A stretch of DNA of 64,000 nt. Origin: JALOAT01 sp041687015. GTDB lineage: Bacteria; Pseudomonadota; Gammaproteobacteria; Thiohalomonadales; Thiohalomonadaceae. This document shows, piece after piece, positions 44,940 through 53,013 of this stretch. The stretch's first letter is position 1. Every line of letters begins with the position of its first letter. The DNA lies in the NCBI GenBank assembly GCA_041687015.1, contig JAWLCT010000012.1:14814-78813 (forward strand), read 5' to 3'. Both the position numbers and the translations under genes were made by a program. The notes under the pieces were generated by a model. The model made no database searches. It saw only the letters and a list, made by a program, of their open reading frames with translations, and was not told where the DNA came from.

Positions 44940-45932
44940 GTGACCGACACCGACCTCTGGCGCCCCAGCGCCGCGCTCGAGGTGCTTCAATCCCGCGCCC
45001 GTATCGTTGCCAGGATACGGGCGTTTTTTTCAGCCCGCGCCGTTCTCGAGGTGGAAACGCCGCTGCTGTCCGCTGCGGGTGCAACAGACCCGCACCTGGA
45101 CAGTTTCCGCACCGTGTATCAGGGGCCGGGCGCACCCGCCGGGCGCACGCTGTACCTGCATACATCCCCGGAGTTTCCCATGAAGCGCCTGCTCGCGGCG
45201 GGCAGCGGGCCGATTTATCAGCTCTGCCGCGTGTTCCGCCAAGGCGAGGCCGGGCGTCGGCACAACCCCGAGTTCACCATGCTGGAGTGGTACCGACCGG
45301 GTTTCGACGATCACGCCCTCATGGACGAAGCGGAGTCGTTACTCCGTGACGTGTTGGGTGAAAGCCGGGCACTGGGCGCGACCGAGCGGCTCAGCTACCG
45401 CGAGGCCTTCGAGCGCCACGCGGGCGTGGACCCGCACCGGGCGGATGAAGCGGCACTGCGTGAGGCCTGCGAACGTCATGGTGTCCCACCCGTGCCGGGA
45501 TTGGAGGGGCGCGATGCCTGGCTCGACCTGTTGCTCACCCACGTAGTGGAACCGCAGCTCGGCCGCGGCCGGCTGTGTTTTCTCCACGACTATCCTGCCT
45601 CCCAGGCCGCGCTCGCGCGCCTGCGGACTGACGCGCGCGGCGATACCGTGGCCGCGCGCTTCGAGCTTTACTGCGAGGGCGTGGAATTGGCCAACGGCTA
45701 TCACGAATTGCTGGACGCCGATGAGCAGGCCAGGCGCTTTGCCGCGGACCGCAGCACGCGTGTCCGCAACGGGCTGCCCGATGTTCCCGCCGACGAGAAC
45801 CTCATCGCCGCGCTCCGGCATGGGCTGCCCGATTGCGCGGGTGTTGCGCTGGGAATCGACCGGTTGGTCATGCTGGCGGTCGGGGCGGCATCCGTCGAGG
45901 ATGCGATGGCGTTTTCGCTGGGGCGGGCGTGA
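44940..45932 (+). CDS. epmA: EF-P--(R)-beta-lysine ligase EpmA
   Basis: EpmA is a truncated class II lysyl-tRNA-synthetase paralogue that transfers beta-lysine to Lys34 of EF-P. The 330-residue protein from GTG 44940 has no anticodon-binding domain and shows class II motifs 1 (FFSARAVLEVETPLL), 2 (CRVFRQGEAGRRHNPEFTML, EWYR) and 3 (GVALGIDRLVML). Length agrees with E. coli EpmA (325). The start is chosen because it lies 8 bp after the efp stop and gives TDTDLWRPSA, the common N-terminus; a longer open frame inside efp is a shadow. The gene completes the EF-P modification set. Confidence 0.95.
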   Translation: MTDTDLWRPSAALEVLQSRARIVARIRAFFSARAVLEVETPLLSAAGATDPHLDSFRTVYQGPGAPAGRTLYLHTSPEFPMKRLLAAGSGPIYQLCRVFRQGEAGRRHNPEFTMLEWYRPGFDDHALMDEAESLLRDVLGESRALGATERLSYREAFERHAGVDPHRADEAALREACERHGVPPVPGLEGRDAWLDLLLTHVVEPQLGRGRLCFLHDYPASQAALARLRTDARGDTVAARFELYCEGVELANGYHELLDADEQARRFAADRSTRVRNGLPDVPADENLIAALRHGLPDCAGVALGIDRLVMLAVGAASVEDAMAFSLGRA

Positions 45933-46046
45933 GGGGCTTTTCGCCTGGTTGAGGCGGATGTGTGGTTTTTCGCGGTCGTGGGGCACCTTGGTGCACAACA
46001 TGGCTTCGCAACGTGACCTACGGAGAAACCCGCGAAGGTCATCCGC

Positions 46047-46925
46047 TCAGCTGCGGCTGCCGATGCGCTGCCCCATAAGCACCGGCGCATGTGCCGAAAG
46101 GCCGTCTTCCCAGGCGAGGGCGTCGGGGCCGAACAGCAGGATCACCGTGGAACCCATGTTAAAGCGGCCGATCTCATCGCCTTTTTCGAAGGGGTGCGCA
46201 CGCGGCCCCTCATAACCCCAGGCGCGCACGATCTTGCCGGCGGGCGGTGTCACTACGCCATGCCAGACCGTCTCGATGCTGCCCACGAATACCGCGCCCA
46301 CCATCACCACGGCCATGGGGCCCAGTTCCGTATCGAAAAGCGCCACCACGCGCTCGTTGCGTGCGAACAGGCGCGGAATGGCTCGGGTGGTGGCCGGGTT
46401 GACGCTGAACAGTCGCCCGGGCACGTGCACCATGCTGCGCAGGGTGCCGCTCACAGGCATGTGGATGCGGTGGTAGTCGCGGGGTGAGAGATAGATGGTG
46501 GCGAAGCGCCCACCCTGGAATGGGTCCGCCAGTTCCGCCACACCACCGAGCAGTTCCTGTACCGAGAAGTCATGCCCCTTGGCCTGGAACACCCGACCGT
46601 CGGTGACGGTGCCGAGCTGGCTGACGGTGCCGTCCACCGGTGAGCAAACCGCCTCGGAGGCCGTATCGACAGGACGCACGCCCGGCTTGAGGGCGCGGGT
46701 GAAAAAGCTGTTGAAATCCGCGTAGGCGTGCGACTCGCTCTCCGCTGCCTCGGCCATGTCGATACGAAAATGGCGGATGAACGCATCGATGAGCCAATTC
46801 TTGAAGCCCTGGTGACGCACGCGCGTGAGCCACAGCATGCCAAGCGAAAGCAAATGCCCGGGCATGAGGTATTGTGGCCAGGCTTTCAGGTAGTCGGTCG
46901 GGGAGGCGGGACGTTGCGATGACAT
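46047..46925 (-). CDS. psd: Phosphatidylserine decarboxylase proenzyme
   Basis: Psd forms phosphatidylethanolamine from phosphatidylserine at the inner membrane. The 292-residue proenzyme has the family motifs FNSFFTRALKPGVRP near 70-84, CSPVDGTVSQLG (Asp of the triad), YHRIHMPVSG (His), and the self-cleavage site FNMGSTVILLF near 254-264, where the usual LGST is MGST; the Ser becomes the pyruvoyl group. The N-terminal hydrophobic stretch (HLLSLGMLWLTRV) is amphipathic. The gene starts three bases after the SCO gene stop, so both are probably in one transcript. Confidence 0.95.
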   Translation of the reverse strand: MSSQRPASPTDYLKAWPQYLMPGHLLSLGMLWLTRVRHQGFKNWLIDAFIRHFRIDMAEAAESESHAYADFNSFFTRALKPGVRPVDTASEAVCSPVDGTVSQLGTVTDGRVFQAKGHDFSVQELLGGVAELADPFQGGRFATIYLSPRDYHRIHMPVSGTLRSMVHVPGRLFSVNPATTRAIPRLFARNERVVALFDTELGPMAVVMVGAVFVGSIETVWHGVVTPPAGKIVRAWGYEGPRAHPFEKGDEIGRFNMGSTVILLFGPDALAWEDGLSAHAPVLMGQRIGSRS

Positions 46926-46928
46926 GAT

Positions 46929-47561
46929 TCAGCGTTCGTAATAGCTGCGGATGCGGGCCAGGGTTTCGGCAACCTGCGCGGCCTCGTGGGGCGGCTGCAG
47001 GCGCGCGTAATAGCGGCCTTGCGGGTCGATGAGGTACAGGGTGGCTGAGTGGTTGACGATGTAGCTGTCGCCTTCGGTGTCGCCCTCGAACATGTACACC
47101 CCACCCAGCTGACGCACCAGGGCGTCGATTTGTTCCCGTTCGCCGGTGGCGCCGATGAAGGCCGGGTGGAAGTAAGCCAGATAGTCCCTCAGTTGCGCAG
47201 GGCTATCCCGTTTGGGGTCTACCGAGACGAACACGAACTGGGTATGGTCAAGACCGTCCGGCGACGCTTCCATGCGCCTGGCGGTGCCCACCAGGGTCTG
47301 GAGCGTGGTGGGGCAGACATCGGGGCAATGGGTGTAGCCGATGAACATCAGCGACCACTTGCCTTGCAGGCGCGCTGCGTCCAGGACGCTGCCGTCCTGA
47401 GCCGTGAGCTGGAAGGGTGTTATCGCGCGGGGTTCCGACAGCAGCGGTGCGCTCAATTCGGGCGGCGGAAGTACCGGCCCGGACTGTTTCCAGAACAACA
47501 CGCCTGCGACCAGGCCGAGGGCCAGGCTCGCGGTGATGAGCAAGGGATAACGTCGTTTCAT
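46929..47561 (-). CDS. SCO family copper-binding thioredoxin-fold protein
   Basis: A 210-residue membrane-anchored protein of the Sco1/SenC/PrrC family. Residues about 6-24 form a single N-terminal anchor. The periplasmic thioredoxin-fold domain has the copper motif Cys79-x3-Cys83 in GYTHCPDVCPT and the third ligand His171 in IVNHSATLYL. These proteins deliver copper to the CuA site of cytochrome oxidase or act as redox carriers. ATG 47561 is chosen because the segment before it is not hydrophobic and lies on the opposite side of the lexA-like promoter region. No cytochrome oxidase gene is next to it here. psd follows after three bases. Confidence 0.93.
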   Translation of the reverse strand: MKRRYPLLITASLALGLVAGVLFWKQSGPVLPPPELSAPLLSEPRAITPFQLTAQDGSVLDAARLQGKWSLMFIGYTHCPDVCPTTLQTLVGTARRMEASPDGLDHTQFVFVSVDPKRDSPAQLRDYLAYFHPAFIGATGEREQIDALVRQLGGVYMFEGDTEGDSYIVNHSATLYLIDPQGRYYARLQPPHEAAQVAETLARIRSYYER

Positions 47562-47611
47562 GCGGCGTAGTATACGGGGCCAGGGCCGGCCGGGGAGAGG
47601 GAGAAGACGCG

Positions 47612-48073
47612 ATGGCGGACATTTCTTACATCCTGGCGAAGCAGGCACGCCCGGTCTGGGCCCCGGACCTGGAAGACGTGGCGCTCGATGCGGCCGACAT
47701 GGTGGAGATTCCGCTGCTCGGCCACGTGACCGCCGGCGCCCCCATGGACGTGTGTACCGTGGAAGAACGGGTGTCCGTTCCGGCGCAGATGGTGCGCAAG
47801 AACACCTATGCCCTGCGCGTGCGCGGGCATTCCATGGTGGACGACAACATCCAGGACGGTGACATCATCGTGGTCGAAAAACGCGAGACGGCGGAAAACG
47901 GCCAGTCCGTGGTGGCCATGATTAACGGCGAGACCGTCACGCTGAAAAAATTCTATGTAGAGCCCGACGGTATCCGCCTGCAACCGGCCAACCCGTCCAT
48001 GGCACCCATCATCCTGCGCAACGAGGAAGTGCAGATCCTCGGCATCGTCACCGGCGTCATTCGCGCGCTGTGA
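47612..48073 (+). CDS. LexA-like S24 peptidase lacking the DNA-binding domain
   Basis: A 153-residue protein consisting of a complete LexA/UmuD-type S24 domain. The self-cleavage bond is visible as Ala41-Gly42 in PLLGHVTAGAPM, the nucleophile is Ser74 in RGHSMVDDNI, and the general base is Lys112 in ETVTLKKFY, with spacing as in LexA. LexA has about 70 further N-terminal residues forming a winged helix; here only 30 unrelated residues precede the domain, and the 50 bp upstream reach the divergent SCO gene, so no HTH is encoded nearby. It may be a UmuD-like or regulatory protein cleaved on RecA activation. No SOS box (CTGT-N8-ACAG) is visible upstream. A strong terminator follows. Confidence 0.88.
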   Translation: MADISYILAKQARPVWAPDLEDVALDAADMVEIPLLGHVTAGAPMDVCTVEERVSVPAQMVRKNTYALRVRGHSMVDDNIQDGDIIVVEKRETAENGQSVVAMINGETVTLKKFYVEPDGIRLQPANPSMAPIILRNEEVQILGIVTGVIRAL

Positions 48074-48112
48074 AGAACGAATAAGGGGGGAGGGCCGCGC
48101 CCTTAACGCGGT

Positions 48113-48146
48113 AAAGCCGCTTCGGTAACGAAGCGGCTTTTTTTTT
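48113..48146 (+). terminator. Intrinsic terminator after the LexA-like gene
   Basis: Stem AAAGCCGCTTCG / CGAAGCGGCTTT with loop GTAA, followed by six more T residues. It is the clearest rho-independent terminator in the window. Confidence 0.93.
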
Positions 48147-48151
48147 GAAAG

Positions 48152-48477
48152 ATCAACCACGGAGGGCCGCGGAGAAGGCAAGCGTACTGCTGTCAGGTGC
48201 TTCGAAACGTGATTTCCCCGCGCGGGCATCTTTCTCCGTGGCCCTCCGTGGCCTCCGTGNNNNNNNNNNNNNNNNNNNNNNNNNNNNNNNNNNNNNNNNN
48301 NNNNNNNNNNNNNNNNNNNNNNNNNNNNNNNNNNNNNNNNNNNNNNNNNNNNNNNNNNNGGAGGGCCGCGGAGAAGGCAAGCGTACTGCTGTCAGGTGCT
48401 TCGAAACGTGATTTCCCCGCGCGGGCATCTTTCTCCGTGGCCCTCCGTGGCCTCCGTGGCCTCCGTGGTCCTCTCTT
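48152..48477. repeat. Inverted repeat, CCACGGAGG type, duplicated by an assembly gap
   Basis: The left arm starts at 48152 (ATCAACCACGGAGGGCCGCG, GAGAAGG) and the right arm is CTCCGTGGCCCTCCGTGGCC, TCCGTGG. The region 48161-48259 is repeated exactly at 48360-48458 around the 100-N gap. If the duplicate is collapsed, one normal inverted repeat remains between the terminator and ppsA, with its right arm extended by an extra GCCTCCGTGG unit at 48450-48468. Confidence 0.75.
48260..48359. other. Assembly gap of 100 N between 99-bp duplicated flanks
   Basis: The 99 bases before the gap (48161-48259) equal the 99 bases after it (48360-48458). This is what remains when two contigs that share a k-mer-length end are joined with Ns instead of merged. 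The break falls inside a repeat element, which explains why the assembler stopped. Confidence 0.9.
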
Positions 48478-50862
48478 CTATTCCGCCCGCTTGCCGGCCT
48501 TTTCCATGTCGAGCACCACCTTGCTCATGCGCAGCACGGAATCGGGGTTGAGGGAGATGGACTCGATACCGCGCTGCACCAGCCACTCAGTGATTTCCGG
48601 GAAGTCGGAAGGCGCCTGGCCGCAAATGCCAATGTATTTGCCGCGGCGCCGGCAGGCGGCGATGGCCATGTCCATGAGCGCCAGCACGGCCTCGTTGCGC
48701 TCGTCCACGCCGGTTACCAGGCCCGAATCGCGGTCCACGCCCAGGGTGAGCTGGGTGAGATCGTTGGAGCCGATGGAGAAGCCGTCGAAATGGTCGAGGA
48801 ACTTGTCGGCGAGCAGGGCGTTGGCCGGGATCTCGCACATCACGTAGATCTGCAGGTCGTTCTCGCCGCGCTTGAGGCCGTTCTTCGCCATCAGGTCGAG
48901 CACCTTCAGGCCTTCGTCCACGCTGCGCACGAAGGGGATCATGAGTACCACGTTGGTCAGGCCCATGTCATCGCGCACCTGCTTCATGGCGGCGCATTCG
49001 AGGGCGTAGCAGTCGGCGAATTCCTTGGACGGATAACGGTAGGCCCCGCGGAAGCCGATCATCGGATTCTCTTCCTTGGGTTCGAACTGGGCACCGCCCA
49101 GGAGTTGCGCGTATTCGTTCGACTTGAAGTCGCTCATGCGCACGATCACCTTGCGCGGATAGAAGGCCGCGGCGATGGTGGCCACGCCTTCCGCCAGGCG
49201 ATCCACGTAATAGCTCCGACGGTCCGGATAGCCGGCGGTGAGCTCGTCGATCTTCGCCTGGGTCTCGGCGTCCAGCGTGTGGTAGTCGAGCAGGGCGCGC
49301 GGGTGCACCTTGATGGAATTCATGATGATGAATTCCAGGCGCGCGAGGCCGACGCCGTCGCTGGGCAGGCGCGAGACGTCGAAAGCCGTCTCGGGATTAC
49401 CCACGTTGACCATGATTTTGGTCTTGGGGTGCTCCATGTCGGAAAGATCGGTGCGCTCGATGCTGAATTCCTGTTTGCCCTGGTAGACGTAGCCGGTATC
49501 GCCCTCGGCGCAGGAGACGGTGACCTCTTCGCCGTTCGGAATGGTGCTGGTGGCGTCACCGCAGCCGACCACGGCCGGGATGCCGAGTTCGCGGGCGATG
49601 ATGGCCGCATGACAGGTGCGTCCGCCGCGGTTGGTGACGATGGCCGAGGCGATCTTCATCACCGGCTCCCAGTCCGGGTCGGTGATGTCGGTGATGAGCA
49701 CCTCGCCGGGTTTGAGGTCGTTCATCTTGGCGGCGTTCTTGATGACGCGTGCGCGACCGGTGGCAATCTTCTGGCCCACACTCTTGCCGACGGCAAACAC
49801 TTCACCGCGGGACTTGAGCTTGTAGGTTTCCTGTACACGCTTGTCGGCGCGCGCCTGCACGGTTTCGGGGCGGGCCTGCACGATGAAGAGATCGCCGGTG
49901 ATGCCGTCACGGGCCCATTCGATGTCCATGGGACGTCCGTAGTGCTGCTCGATGGTCACCGCCATGCGGGCCAGAGCGAGTACTTCGTCATCGCTGATGG
50001 CGAAGCGGTTACGGTCTTCCTTCTCCACGCTGACGTTGCGGGTGGAAGCGCCGGCATTGTGGGCGTCGGTGTAGATCATCTTCACCGCTTTGCTGCCCAA
50101 ATGACGCTTGAGAATGGGGCGTTTGCCCTGTGCCAGCGTCGGCTTGAAAACGTAGAACTCATCAGGATTCACTGTGCCCTGCACCACGTTTTCGCCGAGT
50201 CCGTAGGCCGCCGTGATGAACACCACGTCGGGAAAACCCGATTCCGTGTCGATGGAGAACATGACGCCCGAGGCGCCGATATCGGAACGCACCATCTTCT
50301 GCACGCCGATGGACAGGGCGACGTCCATATGGGCGAAGCCCTGATGCACGCGGTAGGAAATGGCACGGTCGGTGAACAGCGAGGCGAACACGTGGCGGCA
50401 GGTGTCGATGAGATTGTCGGCGCCGCGGATGTTCAGATAGGTCTCCTGCTGGCCGGCGAAGGAGGCGTTGGGCAGGTCCTCCGCGGTGGCGGAGGAACGC
50501 ACCGCCACGTCGGTGAGCTTGCCGTATTCCTTCTCCATGCTGGCGTAGGCCTCACGGATCTCGTCGGCCAGGTCCGTGGGCATTTCGCCGCTTGCCACCC
50601 ACTCGCGGATCTGCGCGCCTGCCTTGGCCAGGGCCACTACGTCACGGGTATCCAGGTCTTTGAGCACTTTGGCGATGCGCTCATGCAGACCGTTGTGGTC
50701 GATGTAATGGCGATACGCATCGGCGGTGGTGGCAAAGCCGTTGGGCACGCTCACGCCCTTCGCGCTCAGTGCGCGGTACATTTCCCCGAGCGAGGCATTC
50801 TTGCCGCCCACCATCGGAACGTCCTGAATGCCCAGTTCCGCAAAACGCTTGATGTATTTCAT
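48478..50862 (-). CDS. ppsA: Phosphoenolpyruvate synthase
   Basis: PpsA makes phosphoenolpyruvate from pyruvate and ATP for gluconeogenesis. The 794-residue protein has the ATP-grasp N-terminal domain (VGGKNASLGEMYRAL, RSSATAEDLPNASFAGQQET), the phosphohistidine domain with GGRTCHAAIIARELGIPAVV near residue 420, and the PEP/pyruvate-binding TIM barrel ending with IGSNDLTQLTLGVDRDSG and GICGQAPSDFPE. Length equals that of E. coli PpsA (792). The start ATG 50862 gives MKYIKRFAELGIQDV. It lies 95 bp after pgm on the same strand. No ppsR regulator is adjacent. Confidence 0.97.
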   Translation of the reverse strand: MKYIKRFAELGIQDVPMVGGKNASLGEMYRALSAKGVSVPNGFATTADAYRHYIDHNGLHERIAKVLKDLDTRDVVALAKAGAQIREWVASGEMPTDLADEIREAYASMEKEYGKLTDVAVRSSATAEDLPNASFAGQQETYLNIRGADNLIDTCRHVFASLFTDRAISYRVHQGFAHMDVALSIGVQKMVRSDIGASGVMFSIDTESGFPDVVFITAAYGLGENVVQGTVNPDEFYVFKPTLAQGKRPILKRHLGSKAVKMIYTDAHNAGASTRNVSVEKEDRNRFAISDDEVLALARMAVTIEQHYGRPMDIEWARDGITGDLFIVQARPETVQARADKRVQETYKLKSRGEVFAVGKSVGQKIATGRARVIKNAAKMNDLKPGEVLITDITDPDWEPVMKIASAIVTNRGGRTCHAAIIARELGIPAVVGCGDATSTIPNGEEVTVSCAEGDTGYVYQGKQEFSIERTDLSDMEHPKTKIMVNVGNPETAFDVSRLPSDGVGLARLEFIIMNSIKVHPRALLDYHTLDAETQAKIDELTAGYPDRRSYYVDRLAEGVATIAAAFYPRKVIVRMSDFKSNEYAQLLGGAQFEPKEENPMIGFRGAYRYPSKEFADCYALECAAMKQVRDDMGLTNVVLMIPFVRSVDEGLKVLDLMAKNGLKRGENDLQIYVMCEIPANALLADKFLDHFDGFSIGSNDLTQLTLGVDRDSGLVTGVDERNEAVLALMDMAIAACRRRGKYIGICGQAPSDFPEITEWLVQRGIESISLNPDSVLRMSKVVLDMEKAGKRAE

Positions 50863-50957
50863 TGTTCTTTCACTCCCCTGTTCACCCGGATAAGGGAGAC
50901 GCTCCGCGCCTCCACGTTTTTATTGTGCGGTGTGCATGCACCGCGTCATTCAGTCGA

Positions 50958-52589
50958 TCAGGTAATTACGGAAGGCCGTTCACGGCCCGTGCGTTCCCGC
51001 AGCCCGGTCAGTTCATCGGCCAGGGCAATGAGGTCGGCCAGCGCCGTTTGCGGGTCCTCGTCATGACGGCCGGCATCGGCCTCGTAGCGTTCCACATAGA
51101 GGCGCAGCGTGGCGCCCACGGTACCCGTGCCGGAGAGTCGAAAGACCAGGCGCGCCCCATCGTCGAAAAGGATTCGCACCCCCTGGCCGGCGCTCACGCT
51201 GTCATCGATCGGGTCGGTGTAGGCAAAATCGTCCGCCACGGTGACGGTGCGCTGGCCGAAGCGTTGTCCGGGTAAAGACGGCACACGCGCTTTCAGGTCG
51301 TTGTACAAGGCATTGGCCGGCGCCGCCTCCAATTCCTCGTAGTCGTGACGGGTGTAGTAGTCGCGCCCGAAGCGCCGCCAGTGATCCCGGAGAATGTCCT
51401 CCACGGATTCACGCCGCGCGGCGAGGATGTTGAGCCAGTACAGCACGGCCCACAAACCGTCCTTTTCCCGCACGTGGTCCGAGCCGGAACCGAAGCTTTC
51501 CTCACCGCAGAAGGTAATGCGCCCGGCGTCCAGCAGGTTGCCAAAGAACTTCCAGCCGGTGGGGGTCTCGTACATGGCGTAACCCAGGGCCTTGGCCACG
51601 CGATCGGCAGCGAAGCTGGTGGGCATGGAGCGGGCGATGCCGCTGACGCGGCCCCGGTAGCCGGGCACGTGTTCGGCATTGGCGGCGATCACGGCCAGAC
51701 TGTCTGATGGCGTCACGAAGAAGCGCCGGCCCAGGATCATGTTGCGGTCCCCGTCGCCATCGGAGGCGGCGCCGAAATCGGGGGCATCATCGCCGTACAT
51801 GATGTTCACCAGATCGCGGGCGTAGGTGAGGTTGGGGTCCGGGTGGCCGCCGCCGAAGTCGGGCAGGGGCTCGGCATTCATCACCGTGCCGGCGGGCGCG
51901 CCCAGGCGCCCCTCGATGATCTCCCTGGCATAGGGGCCGGTGATGGCGTGCATGGCGTCGTAGCGCATGCGAAACCCGCTTTTGAGCAGGCCGCGGATGG
52001 CCTCGAAATCGAACCGCGATTCCATGAGCTCGGCGTAGTCGGCCACCGGGTCGATGACTTCTACGGTGGTGCCCATCAGGTTGTAGGTGCCGCAGGCGTC
52101 GAGGGGGATCTCCTCGAATTTGAGCGTCTTGTAGGTCGTGATCTCACGGCTGCGGGCGTAAATGGCCTCGGTGATGCGCTCCGGGGCCGGACCGCCGTTG
52201 GCGATGTTGTATTTGATGCCGAAGTCCCCGTCGGGCCCACCCGGGTTGTGGCTGGCGGACAACACCAACCCGCCGAAGGCCCGGTGCTTGCGGATCACCG
52301 CCGAGGCGGCGGGCGTGGAGAGCAGGCCGCCACGCCCCACCAGGACGCGACCGAAGCCGTTGGCGGCGGCCATGCGCAGGATGGTGTGGATGGCCTCGCG
52401 GTTGAAATAACGCCCATCGCCACCGAGCACCAGGGTCTGGCCTTCATGGCCGGGCAGTGTGTCGAACACCGATTGGACGAAGTTCTCCAGGTAATGGGGC
52501 TGCTTGAAAACCTCCACTTTCTTGCGCAGCCCTGACGTGCCGGGCTTCTGTCCTTCGTAAGGCGTGGTGGCGACGGTGAGAATATCCAT
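50958..52589 (-). CDS. pgm: Phosphoglucomutase (alpha-D-glucose specific)
   Basis: Pgm interconverts glucose-1-phosphate and glucose-6-phosphate, linking glycolysis/gluconeogenesis to glycogen and cell-wall sugar synthesis. The 543-residue protein from ATG 52589 (MDILTVATTPYEGQKPGTSG) has the phosphoserine loop LSASHNPGGPDGDFGIKYN near residue 115, the metal loop SDGDGDRNM near 285, the sugar-binding loop CGEESFGSGSDH near 370 and the phosphate site RLSGTGT near 495. These match the plant/enteric-type Pgm of about 545 residues rather than the PgmA form of ManB-like enzymes. An in-frame upstream extension to 52631 has no support. Confidence 0.96.
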   Translation of the reverse strand: MDILTVATTPYEGQKPGTSGLRKKVEVFKQPHYLENFVQSVFDTLPGHEGQTLVLGGDGRYFNREAIHTILRMAAANGFGRVLVGRGGLLSTPAASAVIRKHRAFGGLVLSASHNPGGPDGDFGIKYNIANGGPAPERITEAIYARSREITTYKTLKFEEIPLDACGTYNLMGTTVEVIDPVADYAELMESRFDFEAIRGLLKSGFRMRYDAMHAITGPYAREIIEGRLGAPAGTVMNAEPLPDFGGGHPDPNLTYARDLVNIMYGDDAPDFGAASDGDGDRNMILGRRFFVTPSDSLAVIAANAEHVPGYRGRVSGIARSMPTSFAADRVAKALGYAMYETPTGWKFFGNLLDAGRITFCGEESFGSGSDHVREKDGLWAVLYWLNILAARRESVEDILRDHWRRFGRDYYTRHDYEELEAAPANALYNDLKARVPSLPGQRFGQRTVTVADDFAYTDPIDDSVSAGQGVRILFDDGARLVFRLSGTGTVGATLRLYVERYEADAGRHDEDPQTALADLIALADELTGLRERTGRERPSVIT

Positions 52590-52618
52590 GGTCTCGGAAC
52601 AAGTTGTTTTTATCGTGC

Positions 52619-52689
52619 CCAATTCAAGCATAGGGTCGGCCGCTTTGCGAGCTACCGGGGCCCTTGAATTGGCTAGGTAGCGACCCTAT
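52619..52689. repeat. Two interleaved inverted repeats upstream of pgm and htpG
   Basis: Pair a: CCAATTCAAG (52619-52628) and CTTGAATTGG (52663-52672). Pair b: ATAGGGTCG (52630-52638) and CGACCCTAT (52681-52689). The order is a, b, a', b', so both hairpins cannot form in a simple nested way; the layout is that of a pseudoknot or of two competing folds. A sigma-32-like promoter overlaps a' and b'. Confidence 0.65.
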
Positions 52690-52691
52690 TT
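52663..52691 (+). promoter_or_regulatory. Candidate sigma-32 promoter for htpG
   Basis: CTTGAAT (52663-52669), 14 bases, then CCCTATTT (52684-52691). This differs from CTTGAAA / CCCCATNT in one position per box and points toward htpG, a heat-shock gene in E. coli. It is about 320 bp from the start codon because a nested repeat element lies between. No better promoter was seen nearer to the gene. Confidence 0.55.
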
Positions 52692-52706
52692 GTCCCCGGG
52701 TCTAGG

Positions 52707-52976
52707 AAACGTCCGCAAATGAACGCCAGCGGACGAAGAGAAGAGAAAAGCTCAACCACGGGGGACACGGGGAACACGGGGAATTCGATTTCTTTCTGTA
52801 GGAGCGGCCACCGGCCGCGATGGGGCGACGTGACCGCCGCGGCTTCGGCAAGCCATCGCGCCCGGTGGGCGCTCCTGCAGCAGGGTGACCGTTGATGGAT
52901 TTCTCCCCGTGTTCCCCGTGTCCCCCGTGGTCAATGCTTTTTGCCTTTATGTCCGCTAGCGTTCATCTGTTGACGT
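52707..52976. repeat. Nested inverted-repeat element in the htpG leader
   Basis: Outer arms 52707-52782 (AACGTCCGCAAATGAACGCC, AGCGGACGAAGAG, AAAAGCTCAACCACGGGGGA, CACGGGGAACACGGGGAA) and 52901-52976 (CTCCCCGTGTTCCCCGTGTC, CCCCGTGGTCAATGCTTTTT, GTCCGCTAGCGTTCAT, TGTTGACG). These arms are about 75 bp long and include the GTCCGC...ATGAACGC segment beyond the CCACGG core. Inner inverted REP-like pair: 52797-52820 (TGTAGGAGCGGCCACCGGCC, GCGA) and 52856-52879. It is the best preserved composite element of the window. Confidence 0.85.
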
Positions 52977-53013
52977 CTGGTTGATTGAACGGCACGAGGA
53001 GTATTGAAGACAC

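Noticed and set aside
48161..48458. Real 99-bp tandem duplication
   Set aside because: The same exact length (99 bp) flanks both N gaps, which points to assembly overlap.
48790..51066. 758-aa open frame on plus opposite ppsA
   Set aside because: Shadow frame; ppsA on the minus strand has all its catalytic motifs.
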